DNA of 64,000 nt from Sorangium cellulosum So0157-2 (lineage in GTDB: Bacteria > Myxococcota_A > Polyangia > Polyangiales > Polyangiaceae): positions 10,616,001 through 10,680,000 of the forward strand of contig NC_021658.1 in assembly GCF_000418325.1 (NCBI RefSeq), written 5' to 3'. The notes under the pieces were generated by a model. It did no database searches. It saw only the letters and a list, made by a program, of their open reading frames with translations, and was not told where the DNA came from. This document shows positions 9,346-18,054 of this stretch, in pieces. The number at the start of each line of letters is the position of its first letter. The first letter of the stretch is position 1. The position numbers were made by a program, and so were the translations under genes.

Positions 9346-10428
9346 ATGGACTCCTACGGCAAGCCAGCAGATCGTCAAACGTTATCTGAAATGGTTGAAG
9401 AGCTCAAAAATGGTCTAACAACGCATGCCACCGGCGGCAGCATGGATTCCGCCAGGTATCAAGCAATAAGAAAAACACTTCTCGGGGTTCCAGAGCTCGC
9501 GCCACGTCTCCCACGATTCCTGAAAACGTGCAGAGACACCAATGACTTCTGGGGTTTTATCAAGCAGAAATTTGGAAGATACCAGGAACGGCGCGATTAT
9601 CTTGCAGAAGAACTGAATCCAATAATTGACCACCTCGAAGGCACCAACCAGATCGCCGAACAACAGTTTGAGCTTGGCGCCCCACTGGGAAAGGGTGGAT
9701 TCGGTGTGGTGTACAAGGTCCGACATCGTCTGTTGGATATCGACTTCGCCGTAAAGGTTCTCTCGCCCGCCTTCGACGACGGCGCTCAGACGCACACGGA
9801 CAGATTCTTTAGAGAAGCCAGGGTACTGTTTGCGCTCAACCATCCGAACATCATACGCGTCTACGATGTTGGTCTACACGGAGGCAAGCCGTTCATCCGG
9901 ATGGAGTACTTCGACGGAAAGAACCTAAATTCATTCCTCAAAGATCATGGCGTTTTATCGCCTCCCAAAGCCACCATACTCATTCGTAAAATTCTCGATG
10001 GACTCGCCCATGCTCACGACGAGGCGCGGGTGATACATCGGGACCTAAAGCCATCGAACATCATGCTCGCACCAGGCGGACGAGTCCGACTTGTTGACTT
10101 CGGCCTCGGCGTCTTTATCGAACACGATTTAGTATCACGAATAACAAAGACAGGCGATGCTGTCGTGGGTGGCTACTATACGGCACCTGAATTGGTAGCT
10201 AATCCAAAGTTAGTCGAACCGCGCTCTGACTTATACTCCGTATCAGCACTTTGGTTTACCGCTCTTACTGGACGCCCACCCGCAGGAGCAGGATTAGAGC
10301 AGCAGCTAAGCGCAGTTCCGAAGCTACCGCAAGGGCAAGCAAACGTCATTCTACGTGGCCTCCGAGGAGCTGAAGACCGGTACCAGTCTGCCAGGGAAAT
10401 GCTAGACGCGGTGCTCGCCGCATCATAG
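9346..10428 (+). CDS. Serine/threonine protein kinase with N-terminal helical module
   Basis: This is a cytosolic Hanks-type kinase of 360 residues. The kinase domain (about 108-360) has the glycine loop LGKGGFGVVYKV (114-125), Lys137 in DFAVKV, Glu157 in the C-helix, the catalytic loop VIHRDLKPSN (229-238), DFG at 251-253 and YTAPEL before the C-lobe, so it should be active. Residues 1-100 form a separate helical module with FWGFIKQKFGRYQERRDYL near 68-86 and NPIIDHLE. I recall a similar FW-F-KF-Y-ERR-YL pattern in assorted defence proteins, but cannot confirm it. No transmembrane helix or sensor repeat is present, unlike most myxobacterial kinases. Base composition is much more AT-rich than the chromosome, pointing to horizontal transfer. 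It is the first gene after the ssrA attachment-like site. Confidence 0.9.
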   Translation: MDSYGKPADRQTLSEMVEELKNGLTTHATGGSMDSARYQAIRKTLLGVPELAPRLPRFLKTCRDTNDFWGFIKQKFGRYQERRDYLAEELNPIIDHLEGTNQIAEQQFELGAPLGKGGFGVVYKVRHRLLDIDFAVKVLSPAFDDGAQTHTDRFFREARVLFALNHPNIIRVYDVGLHGGKPFIRMEYFDGKNLNSFLKDHGVLSPPKATILIRKILDGLAHAHDEARVIHRDLKPSNIMLAPGGRVRLVDFGLGVFIEHDLVSRITKTGDAVVGGYYTAPELVANPKLVEPRSDLYSVSALWFTALTGRPPAGAGLEQQLSAVPKLPQGQANVILRGLRGAEDRYQSAREMLDAVLAAS

Positions 10429-10812
10429 TTAGGCCACTCACAAAGGGCGATGCGCGAATGGCGGGCCGGGTCATGGTGTCGGGCGGCCCAGATCGGGGAG
10501 GCGTGATGCCTTGCCTCGCGTGCCTGCGGCAGGCAGGATCCTCGGGGAAGCCCGTACAGCCACAGCGGAACGACCCAGGCGCCGCTCGCCGGGGAGCATG
10601 ACGGCCGGCCCCCCCTGCGGGAGGCACGGGAGCGAGGCTCCTCGGGACACGGGGCGGTTTCTCCGCTGGCCTCGCAGCCGAGATGGAACATCCACGGCCG
10701 CCGTAGCTGGGCCCCGAGTTCGCTGACGGCCACCTCGACGCCGGTCGTGTCGAGTTCGCCGGCGAGCATTACGAGCTCGCATTCAGAGTCTCGGCGCAGG
10801 CGAGATACACAT
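10429..10812. repeat. Intergenic region holding a degraded dispersed repeat
   Basis: No convincing gene is seen. Around 10645-10680 the bases GGACACGGGGCGGTTTCTCC followed by GCTGGCCTCGCAG are a diverged copy of the repeat block also found at 9223, 21904 and 34428. Confidence 0.55.
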
Positions 10813-11151
10813 TTATGGACGTTGGCCGCTGCAGCGATCCCGCCAATCGGCAAATCCGTGTGGGTGGAATGCCCAGCCTCTAGAATGGCAAGCCGCTATG
10901 ATAAATTCCCGGCAATTTTGTTTAACGTATGGGTCACCAAACATGTGCCCATTGCTGCATGCACCTACGCAGCATTCACCACGTTTGTTATACTCCTGCG
11001 TCGCTTCGGCAACGTCCTCCTGATCAGATTGCTCTGCGTTTACAACCAGATCCTCTAGCCCATCGTCGTTATCCGCTGCTGCGCATGCACCAGAACCAAG
11101 AAGTGCCGAAAACGCGAGAACTGCGGCGCAACACATATACTTTCTATTCAT
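10813..11151 (-). CDS. Small secreted Cys-rich protein, 112 aa
   Basis: The ATG at 11151 has GAGGAG 6 nt upstream. The protein starts MNRKYMCCAAVLAFSALLGS and has a Sec signal, probably cleaved after GACA or processed as a lipoprotein at Cys23. A short acidic linker follows (DNDDGLEDLVVNAEQSDQED), then a compact Cys-rich domain with six Cys residues between about 58 and 108 (ECCVGAC, QNCREF, AACHSR, DRCSG). This suggests a small disulfide-stabilised extracellular domain. The layout, signal then acidic linker then Cys knot-like domain, resembles the protein at 44397-44801, though the Cys spacing differs. The region is AT-richer than average. Function is unknown. Confidence 0.65.
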   Translation of the reverse strand: MNRKYMCCAAVLAFSALLGSGACAAADNDDGLEDLVVNAEQSDQEDVAEATQEYNKRGECCVGACSNGHMFGDPYVKQNCREFIIAACHSRGWAFHPHGFADWRDRCSGQRP

Positions 11152-11475
11152 TTTGCTCCTCGCCCGAGATCATAGACTGATTGTGCTTCGATTTCAATCG
11201 GTAATTACAGGAACGGTAGCCAACGGTCGCTGACGCTGATGAGGTCGTAGGCGACACACTGACTGCTCTGCGAGCATTCGCTCGGAAGCCCGCTGTGCCA
11301 CGACGATTCCACTTGACGGTGGCGGCGGCACCGTGCTCGCGCGACATGCGCCTCGATTGCAGCGGCCGCACCGGCGGAAAGGATCACGCCGAGCTCGCAC
11401 CCCTGCTCCTCGTCGCTGGCCACGCGGCCCGAGCTAGAACGCCGAACGGTTTGAAAATTATCTAATTTCAATCAG
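11152..11475. other. Intergenic region between Cys-rich gene and IS transposase
   Basis: No supported gene is seen. It presumably includes the promoter of the Cys-rich gene and the downstream end of the IS1182-like element. I could not identify a terminal inverted repeat by eye. Confidence 0.4.
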
Positions 11476-13065
11476 TTACGCAGCCTCCTGGATCAGCCGC
11501 TGGGCCGCCTCAAGATTCTGGATCGCTGCGGCGCGCCGGAGGTCGAACAGGTTTCTCCTGGCGCCGATGTAGCGTGCGCTGTGTCCTTTGCGTGCCGCGA
11601 TGTGGGCAAGCGCATGCTCCACAGCTGTCCGCTGCCGGAGCACGGCGCGTCCTGGCCCGGTCTGCTGCAACTTCCGGAACTTGCCCTGCAGAGCTTCGTC
11701 CTCGGCGATGGACACAGTCCGCCCTCGCCCCGAGGCAGCTTGCGTGCACTTGGCTCGAAGCGGGCACGCGCCGCACTCCTCGGGATCGAACTCGACCGTG
11801 TCGCCCGGCTCGAACACCTCGACCTGTCCCGCTGGACACGTGATCGTCTTGGCGCGCAGGTCGATCTTGAAATCGCGCTTGCTGAACAAATCGGGGCTTC
11901 GAGCCCGCTGGCCCCAAGGCTTCGAGAACACCTGGCCACCCGCGCGGATCACGTCGTCAACGACGGGACTGTTTACGTAGGCGCGATCAATGTGGAGCTC
12001 GACGAGGCGCAGCCGCTGACGCTGGACGTCCTCGGCGATCGGTGCGGCACCCTCTTCTTCGGGCCGATTTGCAGGCGTGACCGCGCAGGCGACAATGACG
12101 GGAAGGTCAAGATCGCGTGCGATGTGCTCCTTGTAGCCGTCGAACCGCTTCGAGCGGCTCTTGCGGCCGTGGCGCATCTCGGCGTCTTCGATGGAGACAC
12201 GGCGGTCAGGTGCAACGCCCTGCCGGATGCGAACCGTCCCGTCCTCGGCTGTCTCCAGGTCCTGGTCTCGAACCTGGGTGACCGCATCCAGATAGGTGCG
12301 AAGCGGCTGCTCGACGACGTCGTCAAGATGGCGGTCGACCCACTGCTGCAACGACGAGACCTGCCGCTCCAGGATCTGAATCGCCGCCGCCTTCTGCTTC
12401 GGGTCGCTCCAGTCGAGGTCGAGCCCGGCCTTGATGCTGGGCGCCAGAAGCAGCGGGATGCCCGCCTTGCGGCAGATCTCCTCGGGCGGACGCTCCGTGA
12501 TCTTTGACACGACGCGGACGATGCTGCGTGCAGCATGGCCGAGCAGGTTGATCGTGTCCTCAACCCGCCCGGCCCCCGCTAAAGGGCGGCTATCGATGGC
12601 CACCCGCAGCGCTTTCGACACCGCACGCCTTTCGCCCTCCGTCATCGCGCCGGACCGAACCAGCGCCACGGTCCGCTCCAGCAGCACCCGGTCCATCTCG
12701 TGCGCGACCATCCGCTCTCGGAACGCCTGCAGCGCGCCCTGCGAGAACGGAGGTGTGTCCGCACCCAGGCAGCCGAGCACCATCTGCCAGCGCAGGTCAA
12801 CGACGGCCAGTTCCACCGCCTCGGCATCCGATGCGCCGACGTAGCCTTGGAGCAGCGTGACCATGCACATCAGCGCCGGCGGATGCGGCGGCTCACCTGC
12901 CCCCGTCGTCCGGTACATGCCCTCCAGCTGTTCCTGGAACGTCTCGTCGAACAGCTCGTGCCGGTGCAGCCTGAGAAAGCCGAACAGTGCTCTCACGCGT
13001 GTCAGCCGCTTCATCAGCGCCTGCTCCTGCCGCGACAGCTCCACCGGCGGCGACCATCGTTCCAT
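11476..13065 (-). CDS. IS1182-like family DDE transposase
   Basis: This 529-residue transposase is chosen from the ATG at 13065, which has GGAGG 7 nt upstream; the ATG 10 codons earlier lacks one. The N-terminal domain (MERWSPPVELSRQEQ..., LFGFLRLHRHELFDETFQ) and GEPPHPPALMCMVTLLQGY match the IS1182/IS5-type N-terminal domain. The catalytic part includes SKRFDGYKEHIARD near 320, LHIDRAYVNSPVV near 370 and a zinc-like Cys cluster ECGACPLRAKC near 437-447. The C-terminus has RTAVEHALAHIAARKGHSARYIG, with the likely catalytic Glu. The frame is intact, so the element may be functional. It separates the kinase/Cys-rich part of the island from the type VI cassette. Confidence 0.85.
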   Translation of the reverse strand: MERWSPPVELSRQEQALMKRLTRVRALFGFLRLHRHELFDETFQEQLEGMYRTTGAGEPPHPPALMCMVTLLQGYVGASDAEAVELAVVDLRWQMVLGCLGADTPPFSQGALQAFRERMVAHEMDRVLLERTVALVRSGAMTEGERRAVSKALRVAIDSRPLAGAGRVEDTINLLGHAARSIVRVVSKITERPPEEICRKAGIPLLLAPSIKAGLDLDWSDPKQKAAAIQILERQVSSLQQWVDRHLDDVVEQPLRTYLDAVTQVRDQDLETAEDGTVRIRQGVAPDRRVSIEDAEMRHGRKSRSKRFDGYKEHIARDLDLPVIVACAVTPANRPEEEGAAPIAEDVQRQRLRLVELHIDRAYVNSPVVDDVIRAGGQVFSKPWGQRARSPDLFSKRDFKIDLRAKTITCPAGQVEVFEPGDTVEFDPEECGACPLRAKCTQAASGRGRTVSIAEDEALQGKFRKLQQTGPGRAVLRQRTAVEHALAHIAARKGHSARYIGARRNLFDLRRAAAIQNLEAAQRLIQEAA

Positions 13066-13451
13066 CCGTGAACCTCCGGACGCGGACGAGATCATGACCC
13101 GGGCGAGACGGTCGAGCCTTCCATCGAAACGCCCGAGATTATCACAAAATCAACCTGATCGGTCCTCTAGGAGTCGCGCTCCGCCAGTTCGACCTTTCGA
13201 GGTCAGGGCTCTACTGCTCGGCCTTGCGGCTCCAGAGGAACAGCACGATGTCGATCACGCGCGCGTCGGCGCAGGTCGAGGCGAGCCGTCGGCGTTGCCG
13301 GGCGAGCTCAAGGAGGCCGCCATCGCCTCACCGGCGCGATCCGGCCGACGTACCTTCGGCAGAGGAGAGCCGCATGACCTACGCCGCTCGGGGCGCGCGT
13401 CGCACCGCTGCTCTCTACTGGCAGCACCGCGATGTCTGGTAGATTGCGCCC
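13066..13451. other. Intergenic region: upstream end of the IS element and vgrG leader
   Basis: No gene is seen. It should hold the other end of the IS1182-like element (AT-rich GATTATCACAAAATCAACCTG near 13138-13158 is a possible edge) and the vgrG promoter. No clear promoter hexamers stand out. Confidence 0.35.
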
Positions 13452-16085
13452 GTGATCAGCGACTCCATCGAGCTCCACGCCGGGCCGTTCACCCCTTCGG
13501 ACCTGCGCGTCGTCTCGTTCCGCGGGCGTGAGGCGCTCTCCGAGCTGTTCTCGTTCCAGCTCGTCGTGCAGGCCGCCCCCGAGCTCGAGGGCCGCGACGC
13601 CGAGCTGCTTGGCCGCCTCGCCATCTTCGTCCTGCGGGACGCTCGCCGCGCTGAGCGCCGCATCGAGGCCCTCATCGACCAGGTGCGCGCGGAGGCGGCT
13701 TTCACCCCGCGAGCCGGCCCGACGTGGCACCTCCGCCTCGTCCCCCCGCTCGCGCTGCTCCGCCGCCGGGCGACCAGCCGCATCTTCCAGGACGAGACCG
13801 TGCCGCAGATCCTCCAGCACGTCCTCGCCGCAGCCTCCCTCCCAGTCGAGCTCCGCCTCTCGCGGACGTACGCGGTCCGGAGCTACTGCGTGCAGTACCG
13901 CGAGAGCGATCTCGCGTTCGTGCGGCGGCTCGCCGCCGAAGAGGGCATCGCCCTGTGCTTCGCCGACGCGCCGGACAGCGCCGCTGCGACCGTGGCCCGC
14001 GCACCCGTCATCTTCCTCGACGATCCCACGCACTACGCCGCGACCTTCGGCGGCGAGGTGCCCGCGGCCCTTGTTCTCCGTCCGGAGGCAGGCCTGGCCC
14101 AGACCGGCCTCGAGATCGTCTCCTTCAGCCTGCAGCGCGCGCTCAAGCCCGACGCCGTGCACCTCAGGGACTACGACTTCCGCCGGCCCAACCTGGTCCT
14201 CAGCGAGAAAGCCGGCAAAGAGGCCAGCAAGCCGCCGCCGCTCGATGTCTACCAGCATCACGCCGACTACGACACGCCCGAGGTCACGCCCGAGCGTGCC
14301 CGAGTCTTCCTGGAGCAGGTCCAGCGCCGCTCTGTCGTCGGCCGCGGCGAGAGCTGGGTGCGCGCGCTTGCGCCGGGGCGCCGCTTCGCTCTCCACGCCG
14401 AGGGCTCCCCTGGCCTCGAGGGCGCCTACGCGGTCACGCGCGTCGTCCACGAGGGCCACACCCCCGAGCTGTCCGGACAGCCCGCCGAGCGCGCCTACCA
14501 CAACCGCTTCGATTGCGTCCCGGCGACGGCGCTGCTCCGGCCACGTGCACCGGCGCGCAAGCCGAGGCAGGTCCTGGAGACGGCGATCGTCACCGGGCCG
14601 GTGGGGCACGAGGTGCACACCGACGAGCACGCGCGCGTGAAGGTGCAGTTCCACTGGGACCTCGATGGACAGCGCAACGACAAGAGCTCGGCGTGGCTCC
14701 GCGTCGCGCAGAGCTGGGCGGGGGCATCGTTCGGCTCGCAGTTCATCCCGCGCGTGGGCATGGAGGTGCTCGTCGTCTTCCTCGGCGGGGACACCGACTG
14801 CCCGGTGGTGCTCGGGTGCCTGTACAACGCCACGCACCCGCCGCCGTTCCCGCTCCCGGCGGAGAAGCTGAAGAGCGGCCTACGAACCCAGAGCTCGCCC
14901 GGCGCGGGCGGTGCGAACGAGCTGTCGTTCGACGATCGCTCGGGCGCAGAGCGCGTCCTCCTCCGGGCAGCGCGTGACCTCGAGGAGGTCGTCGCCAACG
15001 ATCACCGCCTCAACGTGACGGGGCAGCAGGCCGTCGTCGTCGGCGGGAGCCGGCAGGAGACGGTCTCCGGAAGCCAGACCCAGATCACCTCCGGCGATCG
15101 GCGGGTGGTCACCCTGGGCAGCCAGATCGATCAGATCGCGGGCACCCAGCGCGAGGAGATCGGCGGAGGCCGTAGCGTCGTCGTGTACGGCGTCGACACC
15201 CAGACGGTGAAGGGCAGCTCGTTGCAGACGGTCGAGGGCGAGGCGAACCTGCGCGTGCAAGGGAGCTTCAGCCTGGAGGTCGGGACCGAGGAGGACCCCC
15301 GGACGGTGGAGGCGTTCGCCTGGGGAGACTACGCGGTCGGCAGCGCGAACGTGCTGCGGCTGCGAGGAGAAGGCGGGCTCGTGCTCTGCGCGGGCGAGAG
15401 CCGGATCGAGCTCACTCCCAAGGGCATCACGCTGAAGGCGCCCAAGGTCTCCATCGCCGGCATCGAGTCGGTGGACGTGCAGGGCGATGGCCCGCGGCTC
15501 CGGCTGAACAAGGAGGCCGAGATGGTTGCCGAGACGGTCCGGATCTACGCCTCCGAGTCCAGCGTCGAGCTCGACAAGGACGCGCACATCAACGGCAAGC
15601 TAGTGAAGCTCAACTGCGGGCCGCTCGACCCGGACGACGTGACGGGCGAGGACGGGAAGCCGAGTCTCCAGCACCTCAAGCTCAAGCTCACCGACGTGGG
15701 CATGACACCCTACGCGCACAAGGACTATGTTCTCAAGTCGCTGGGGGTGAAGGTCGAGGGTAAGACCGACGCGGAGGGAGTGCTCGAAGCCCATCTGCCG
15801 GCGGAGGCCAGGACCGCGGAGGTGACGCTCTGGATCGAGCCGCGCCCGACGGGCAAGACGAAGCGCTATGTCATCGCGCTAGGCGAGCTGGCAAGCGCCG
15901 ACTCGGTTCCAGGGGTGGAGAGCCGCCTGCGGAACCTCGGCTACTACTGGGGCCGGAGCCAGACAGAAATCACGGGGGACCTCGCCCGCGCGCTGCGCGA
16001 CTTCCAGCAGGACCACGGGCTGGAGGGGACTGGGCGAGCTGACGCAGCCACACGGGCGAAGCTCGTGGAGATCCACGGTACCTGA
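13452..16085 (+). CDS. vgrG: Type VI secretion spike protein VgrG with C-terminal peptidoglycan-binding domain
   Basis: This 877-residue protein forms the trimeric tip of the type VI secretion needle. The start is GTG at 13452. The gp27-like part (about 1-360) begins with IELHAGPF and VVSFRGREALSELFSFQL and includes SYCVQYRESDLAFVRRLAAEEG. The OB/gp5 part has RVKVQFHWDLDGQRNDKSSAWLRV (about 390-415), SFGSQFIPRVGMEVLV and PVVLGCLYNATHPPPF. A long beta-helix with NANDHRLNVTGQQ-like repeats runs from 500 to about 700. After it come an extension and, at about 815-877, a PG_binding_1-like domain (VESRLRNLGYYWGRSQ, ALRDFQQDHGLEGTG). That tail makes this a specialised VgrG, presumably binding peptidoglycan in target cells. 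The effector gene follows 9 nt downstream in the same direction. Confidence 0.93.
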   Translation: MISDSIELHAGPFTPSDLRVVSFRGREALSELFSFQLVVQAAPELEGRDAELLGRLAIFVLRDARRAERRIEALIDQVRAEAAFTPRAGPTWHLRLVPPLALLRRRATSRIFQDETVPQILQHVLAAASLPVELRLSRTYAVRSYCVQYRESDLAFVRRLAAEEGIALCFADAPDSAAATVARAPVIFLDDPTHYAATFGGEVPAALVLRPEAGLAQTGLEIVSFSLQRALKPDAVHLRDYDFRRPNLVLSEKAGKEASKPPPLDVYQHHADYDTPEVTPERARVFLEQVQRRSVVGRGESWVRALAPGRRFALHAEGSPGLEGAYAVTRVVHEGHTPELSGQPAERAYHNRFDCVPATALLRPRAPARKPRQVLETAIVTGPVGHEVHTDEHARVKVQFHWDLDGQRNDKSSAWLRVAQSWAGASFGSQFIPRVGMEVLVVFLGGDTDCPVVLGCLYNATHPPPFPLPAEKLKSGLRTQSSPGAGGANELSFDDRSGAERVLLRAARDLEEVVANDHRLNVTGQQAVVVGGSRQETVSGSQTQITSGDRRVVTLGSQIDQIAGTQREEIGGGRSVVVYGVDTQTVKGSSLQTVEGEANLRVQGSFSLEVGTEEDPRTVEAFAWGDYAVGSANVLRLRGEGGLVLCAGESRIELTPKGITLKAPKVSIAGIESVDVQGDGPRLRLNKEAEMVAETVRIYASESSVELDKDAHINGKLVKLNCGPLDPDDVTGEDGKPSLQHLKLKLTDVGMTPYAHKDYVLKSLGVKVEGKTDAEGVLEAHLPAEARTAEVTLWIEPRPTGKTKRYVIALGELASADSVPGVESRLRNLGYYWGRSQTEITGDLARALRDFQQDHGLEGTGRADAATRAKLVEIHGT

Positions 16086-16094
16086 GGGAGAGAC

Positions 16095-18053
16095 ATGGCG
16101 TTCCTCACGCGCAGCGTCACCTGCATCGTTGTCAACAAGACGAAGTGCCCGTTGCGGCTGTCGACCAGCAAGCTCCTCCACGGCAGCCTGGACACGCCGA
16201 TCCCGAGCCGCATCCCCGCAGGAGGCACCGGGAAGTGGACCTCGAGCACGGCAGGCGCCTTCACGGGCACCGAAGGATGGGCGGTGTTCGAGCTCGAGAG
16301 CGCCGACGCGATGTTCGAGGTCGGCTGGAACAACCCGTTCGTCGGCACGAACGCCTTCAAGCAGAGCTTCCGCCTGTTGCCGGACGTGCTCGAGTCACCG
16401 GCCGGCACCTATGTGCCCGCAGAGCCCACGGGCGAGGACCTGGAGGACGCGGACGACGTGACCGTGACCTTCTCGCTTACGATGGAACCGCCGCCCTCCG
16501 CAGAGGCCTCAGCGAGCGCAGGCGAAGCCGCCTCCACGGATCCCGCACCACCTCCTCCAGACGAGGACGCCCCGCAGGTGGTGAGCGCGCAGCCCGGCGT
16601 CGAGAATCACGCCTCCGGCGTCGGCGTGCTCGCGCCACCACGACTGTCCGTCGCGCTGAACGCCGTCGACCCTGGCGACACGGGGACCGACACGAGCATC
16701 GACGCCACACTGGCGCTCATCGCCAAGCGCTTGGAAGGCGGGCTCGATGTCGTCTGGAAAAAGGGGGCTGCGATGGGCCTCTGGGACACGACGAAGTGGA
16801 AAGAGAGCGATCCGGAGGAGCAGTGGGCGCGCGCGATCACCGAGCTGCTCCTCGGGCAGCCCTACAACGGTGCCGCCGCCAGTTACGGGCACCCCAATCA
16901 GGACACCATCTTCTACAAGCCCTTCTCCGAGCCGACGGCCTCGCCCATCGTGTCCTTTACGGCGGCCTGCCAGCACAACGTCAGCTTCGGCGTGCTCTCA
17001 CGCGGCTACACCATAAGCGACGTGGCCGGCACAGGGTTTTCCTGCGACGACTCATCAGCCATGGGCGTGTTCAAGAGCGGAGGAAAGTGGTTCAAGGACG
17101 AGGAGAAGAGGGATCTCGCCAAAGCCATCGACGCTGGGCTAACCCCTGGTAGTATCTACGTGTTCAAGCCGAAGCCCATATCTGAAACCGAGAAGAAGCA
17201 GAACCTGCAGCGCGAGGGCTCGCACATCGCCTTCGTACTCCGCGTCGACAAGGCCCAGAAACTGGCGCAGTTCTTCGACACCGGCGGGCTGAAGCATAAA
17301 GAGCGTGTCAGTGGTCCTGTGCCGGTGATCATGACGGATTTCGCGGGCAAGGGCTCCTATGATGATCCCCTATGGAACAATGTCACGACGAGCCACTACA
17401 TCGGGATGGGCATTCCTAGGCCACCTGCGGATCTGGCCGGCGCGGTCGCGCGCATCCGAAAGACACGACCGATTGGCTTCACCCGGTTGGTACTCACCAC
17501 GCGCGGCGCGACATTCCCGAGCCCCATCGATCCCAAGAACCCGCCCCAGGGGCTCCTGTTCGTGAGCCGACTGCTCCGCATGTGGGGCGACACAGAGGAC
17601 CGGAACTTCACCATCGCACGCTACTTCTGGTCGCTCCGGAACCTGCCTGGGACGAGAGAGGTCCAGGCATTCTGGGTCTTCTATGTGCCGCTCGACGTCT
17701 ACGTCGGCCAGGACGCATCGGCGGAGAAGAAGAACGCGGCGCGCGTCGCGTCGGCAGTGATGGCGGCTCCGCGCACGATGAAGGCCGACGAGTTCGGAAC
17801 GCCGCTCCACCGCTCGCGCTACCTGATCATCGGCTCGCTTGCAGACGGTCACGTGAAGCAGGTGCAGCGGACTTTTACCAAGACCAGGGGCAACGAACCG
17901 GGCTCAACAACAAAGGCCGAGTCCTATCAGGAGGTCGAGCCCGCGGGCGCGTTCCCTCCGAACTTACAGCGCTTCCTCGACAAGCTTCCGCCGAAGGAAG
18001 CCATCGCTCCGAGCAACCCCGCTCTCCCAGCGCTGTTCAAGGACTACGCCTGA
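16095..18053 (+). CDS. Candidate type VI effector: aegerolysin-like N-domain plus papain-like amidase core
   Basis: It lies 9 nt after vgrG, so it is probably its cargo. Residues 1-95 read like an aegerolysin-type beta-sandwich: VTCIVVNKTKCPLRLST, IPAGGTGKW, GTEGWAVFEL, WNNPFVGTN. A Pro/Ala/Asp-rich linker runs from about 130 to 185. The second half has a plausible cysteine peptidase/amidase triad: Cys292 in FTAACQHNVSF, His377 in EGSHIAFVLRV and Asp395 in FFDTGG, with the helix after Cys and strands around His as in NlpC/P60-type folds. The last 180 residues (from RPPADLAGAV) are unassigned. Cleavage of peptidoglycan peptides is my inference from context and residues. The gene converges on the lipoprotein gene with one base between stops. 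Confidence 0.7.
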   Translation: MAFLTRSVTCIVVNKTKCPLRLSTSKLLHGSLDTPIPSRIPAGGTGKWTSSTAGAFTGTEGWAVFELESADAMFEVGWNNPFVGTNAFKQSFRLLPDVLESPAGTYVPAEPTGEDLEDADDVTVTFSLTMEPPPSAEASASAGEAASTDPAPPPPDEDAPQVVSAQPGVENHASGVGVLAPPRLSVALNAVDPGDTGTDTSIDATLALIAKRLEGGLDVVWKKGAAMGLWDTTKWKESDPEEQWARAITELLLGQPYNGAAASYGHPNQDTIFYKPFSEPTASPIVSFTAACQHNVSFGVLSRGYTISDVAGTGFSCDDSSAMGVFKSGGKWFKDEEKRDLAKAIDAGLTPGSIYVFKPKPISETEKKQNLQREGSHIAFVLRVDKAQKLAQFFDTGGLKHKERVSGPVPVIMTDFAGKGSYDDPLWNNVTTSHYIGMGIPRPPADLAGAVARIRKTRPIGFTRLVLTTRGATFPSPIDPKNPPQGLLFVSRLLRMWGDTEDRNFTIARYFWSLRNLPGTREVQAFWVFYVPLDVYVGQDASAEKKNAARVASAVMAAPRTMKADEFGTPLHRSRYLIIGSLADGHVKQVQRTFTKTRGNEPGSTTKAESYQEVEPAGAFPPNLQRFLDKLPPKEAIAPSNPALPALFKDYA

Positions 18054-18054
18054 C

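Noticed and set aside
11205..11471. Small minus-strand gene beside the IS transposase
   Set aside because: It would need a TTG start without ribosome site and has no conserved features.
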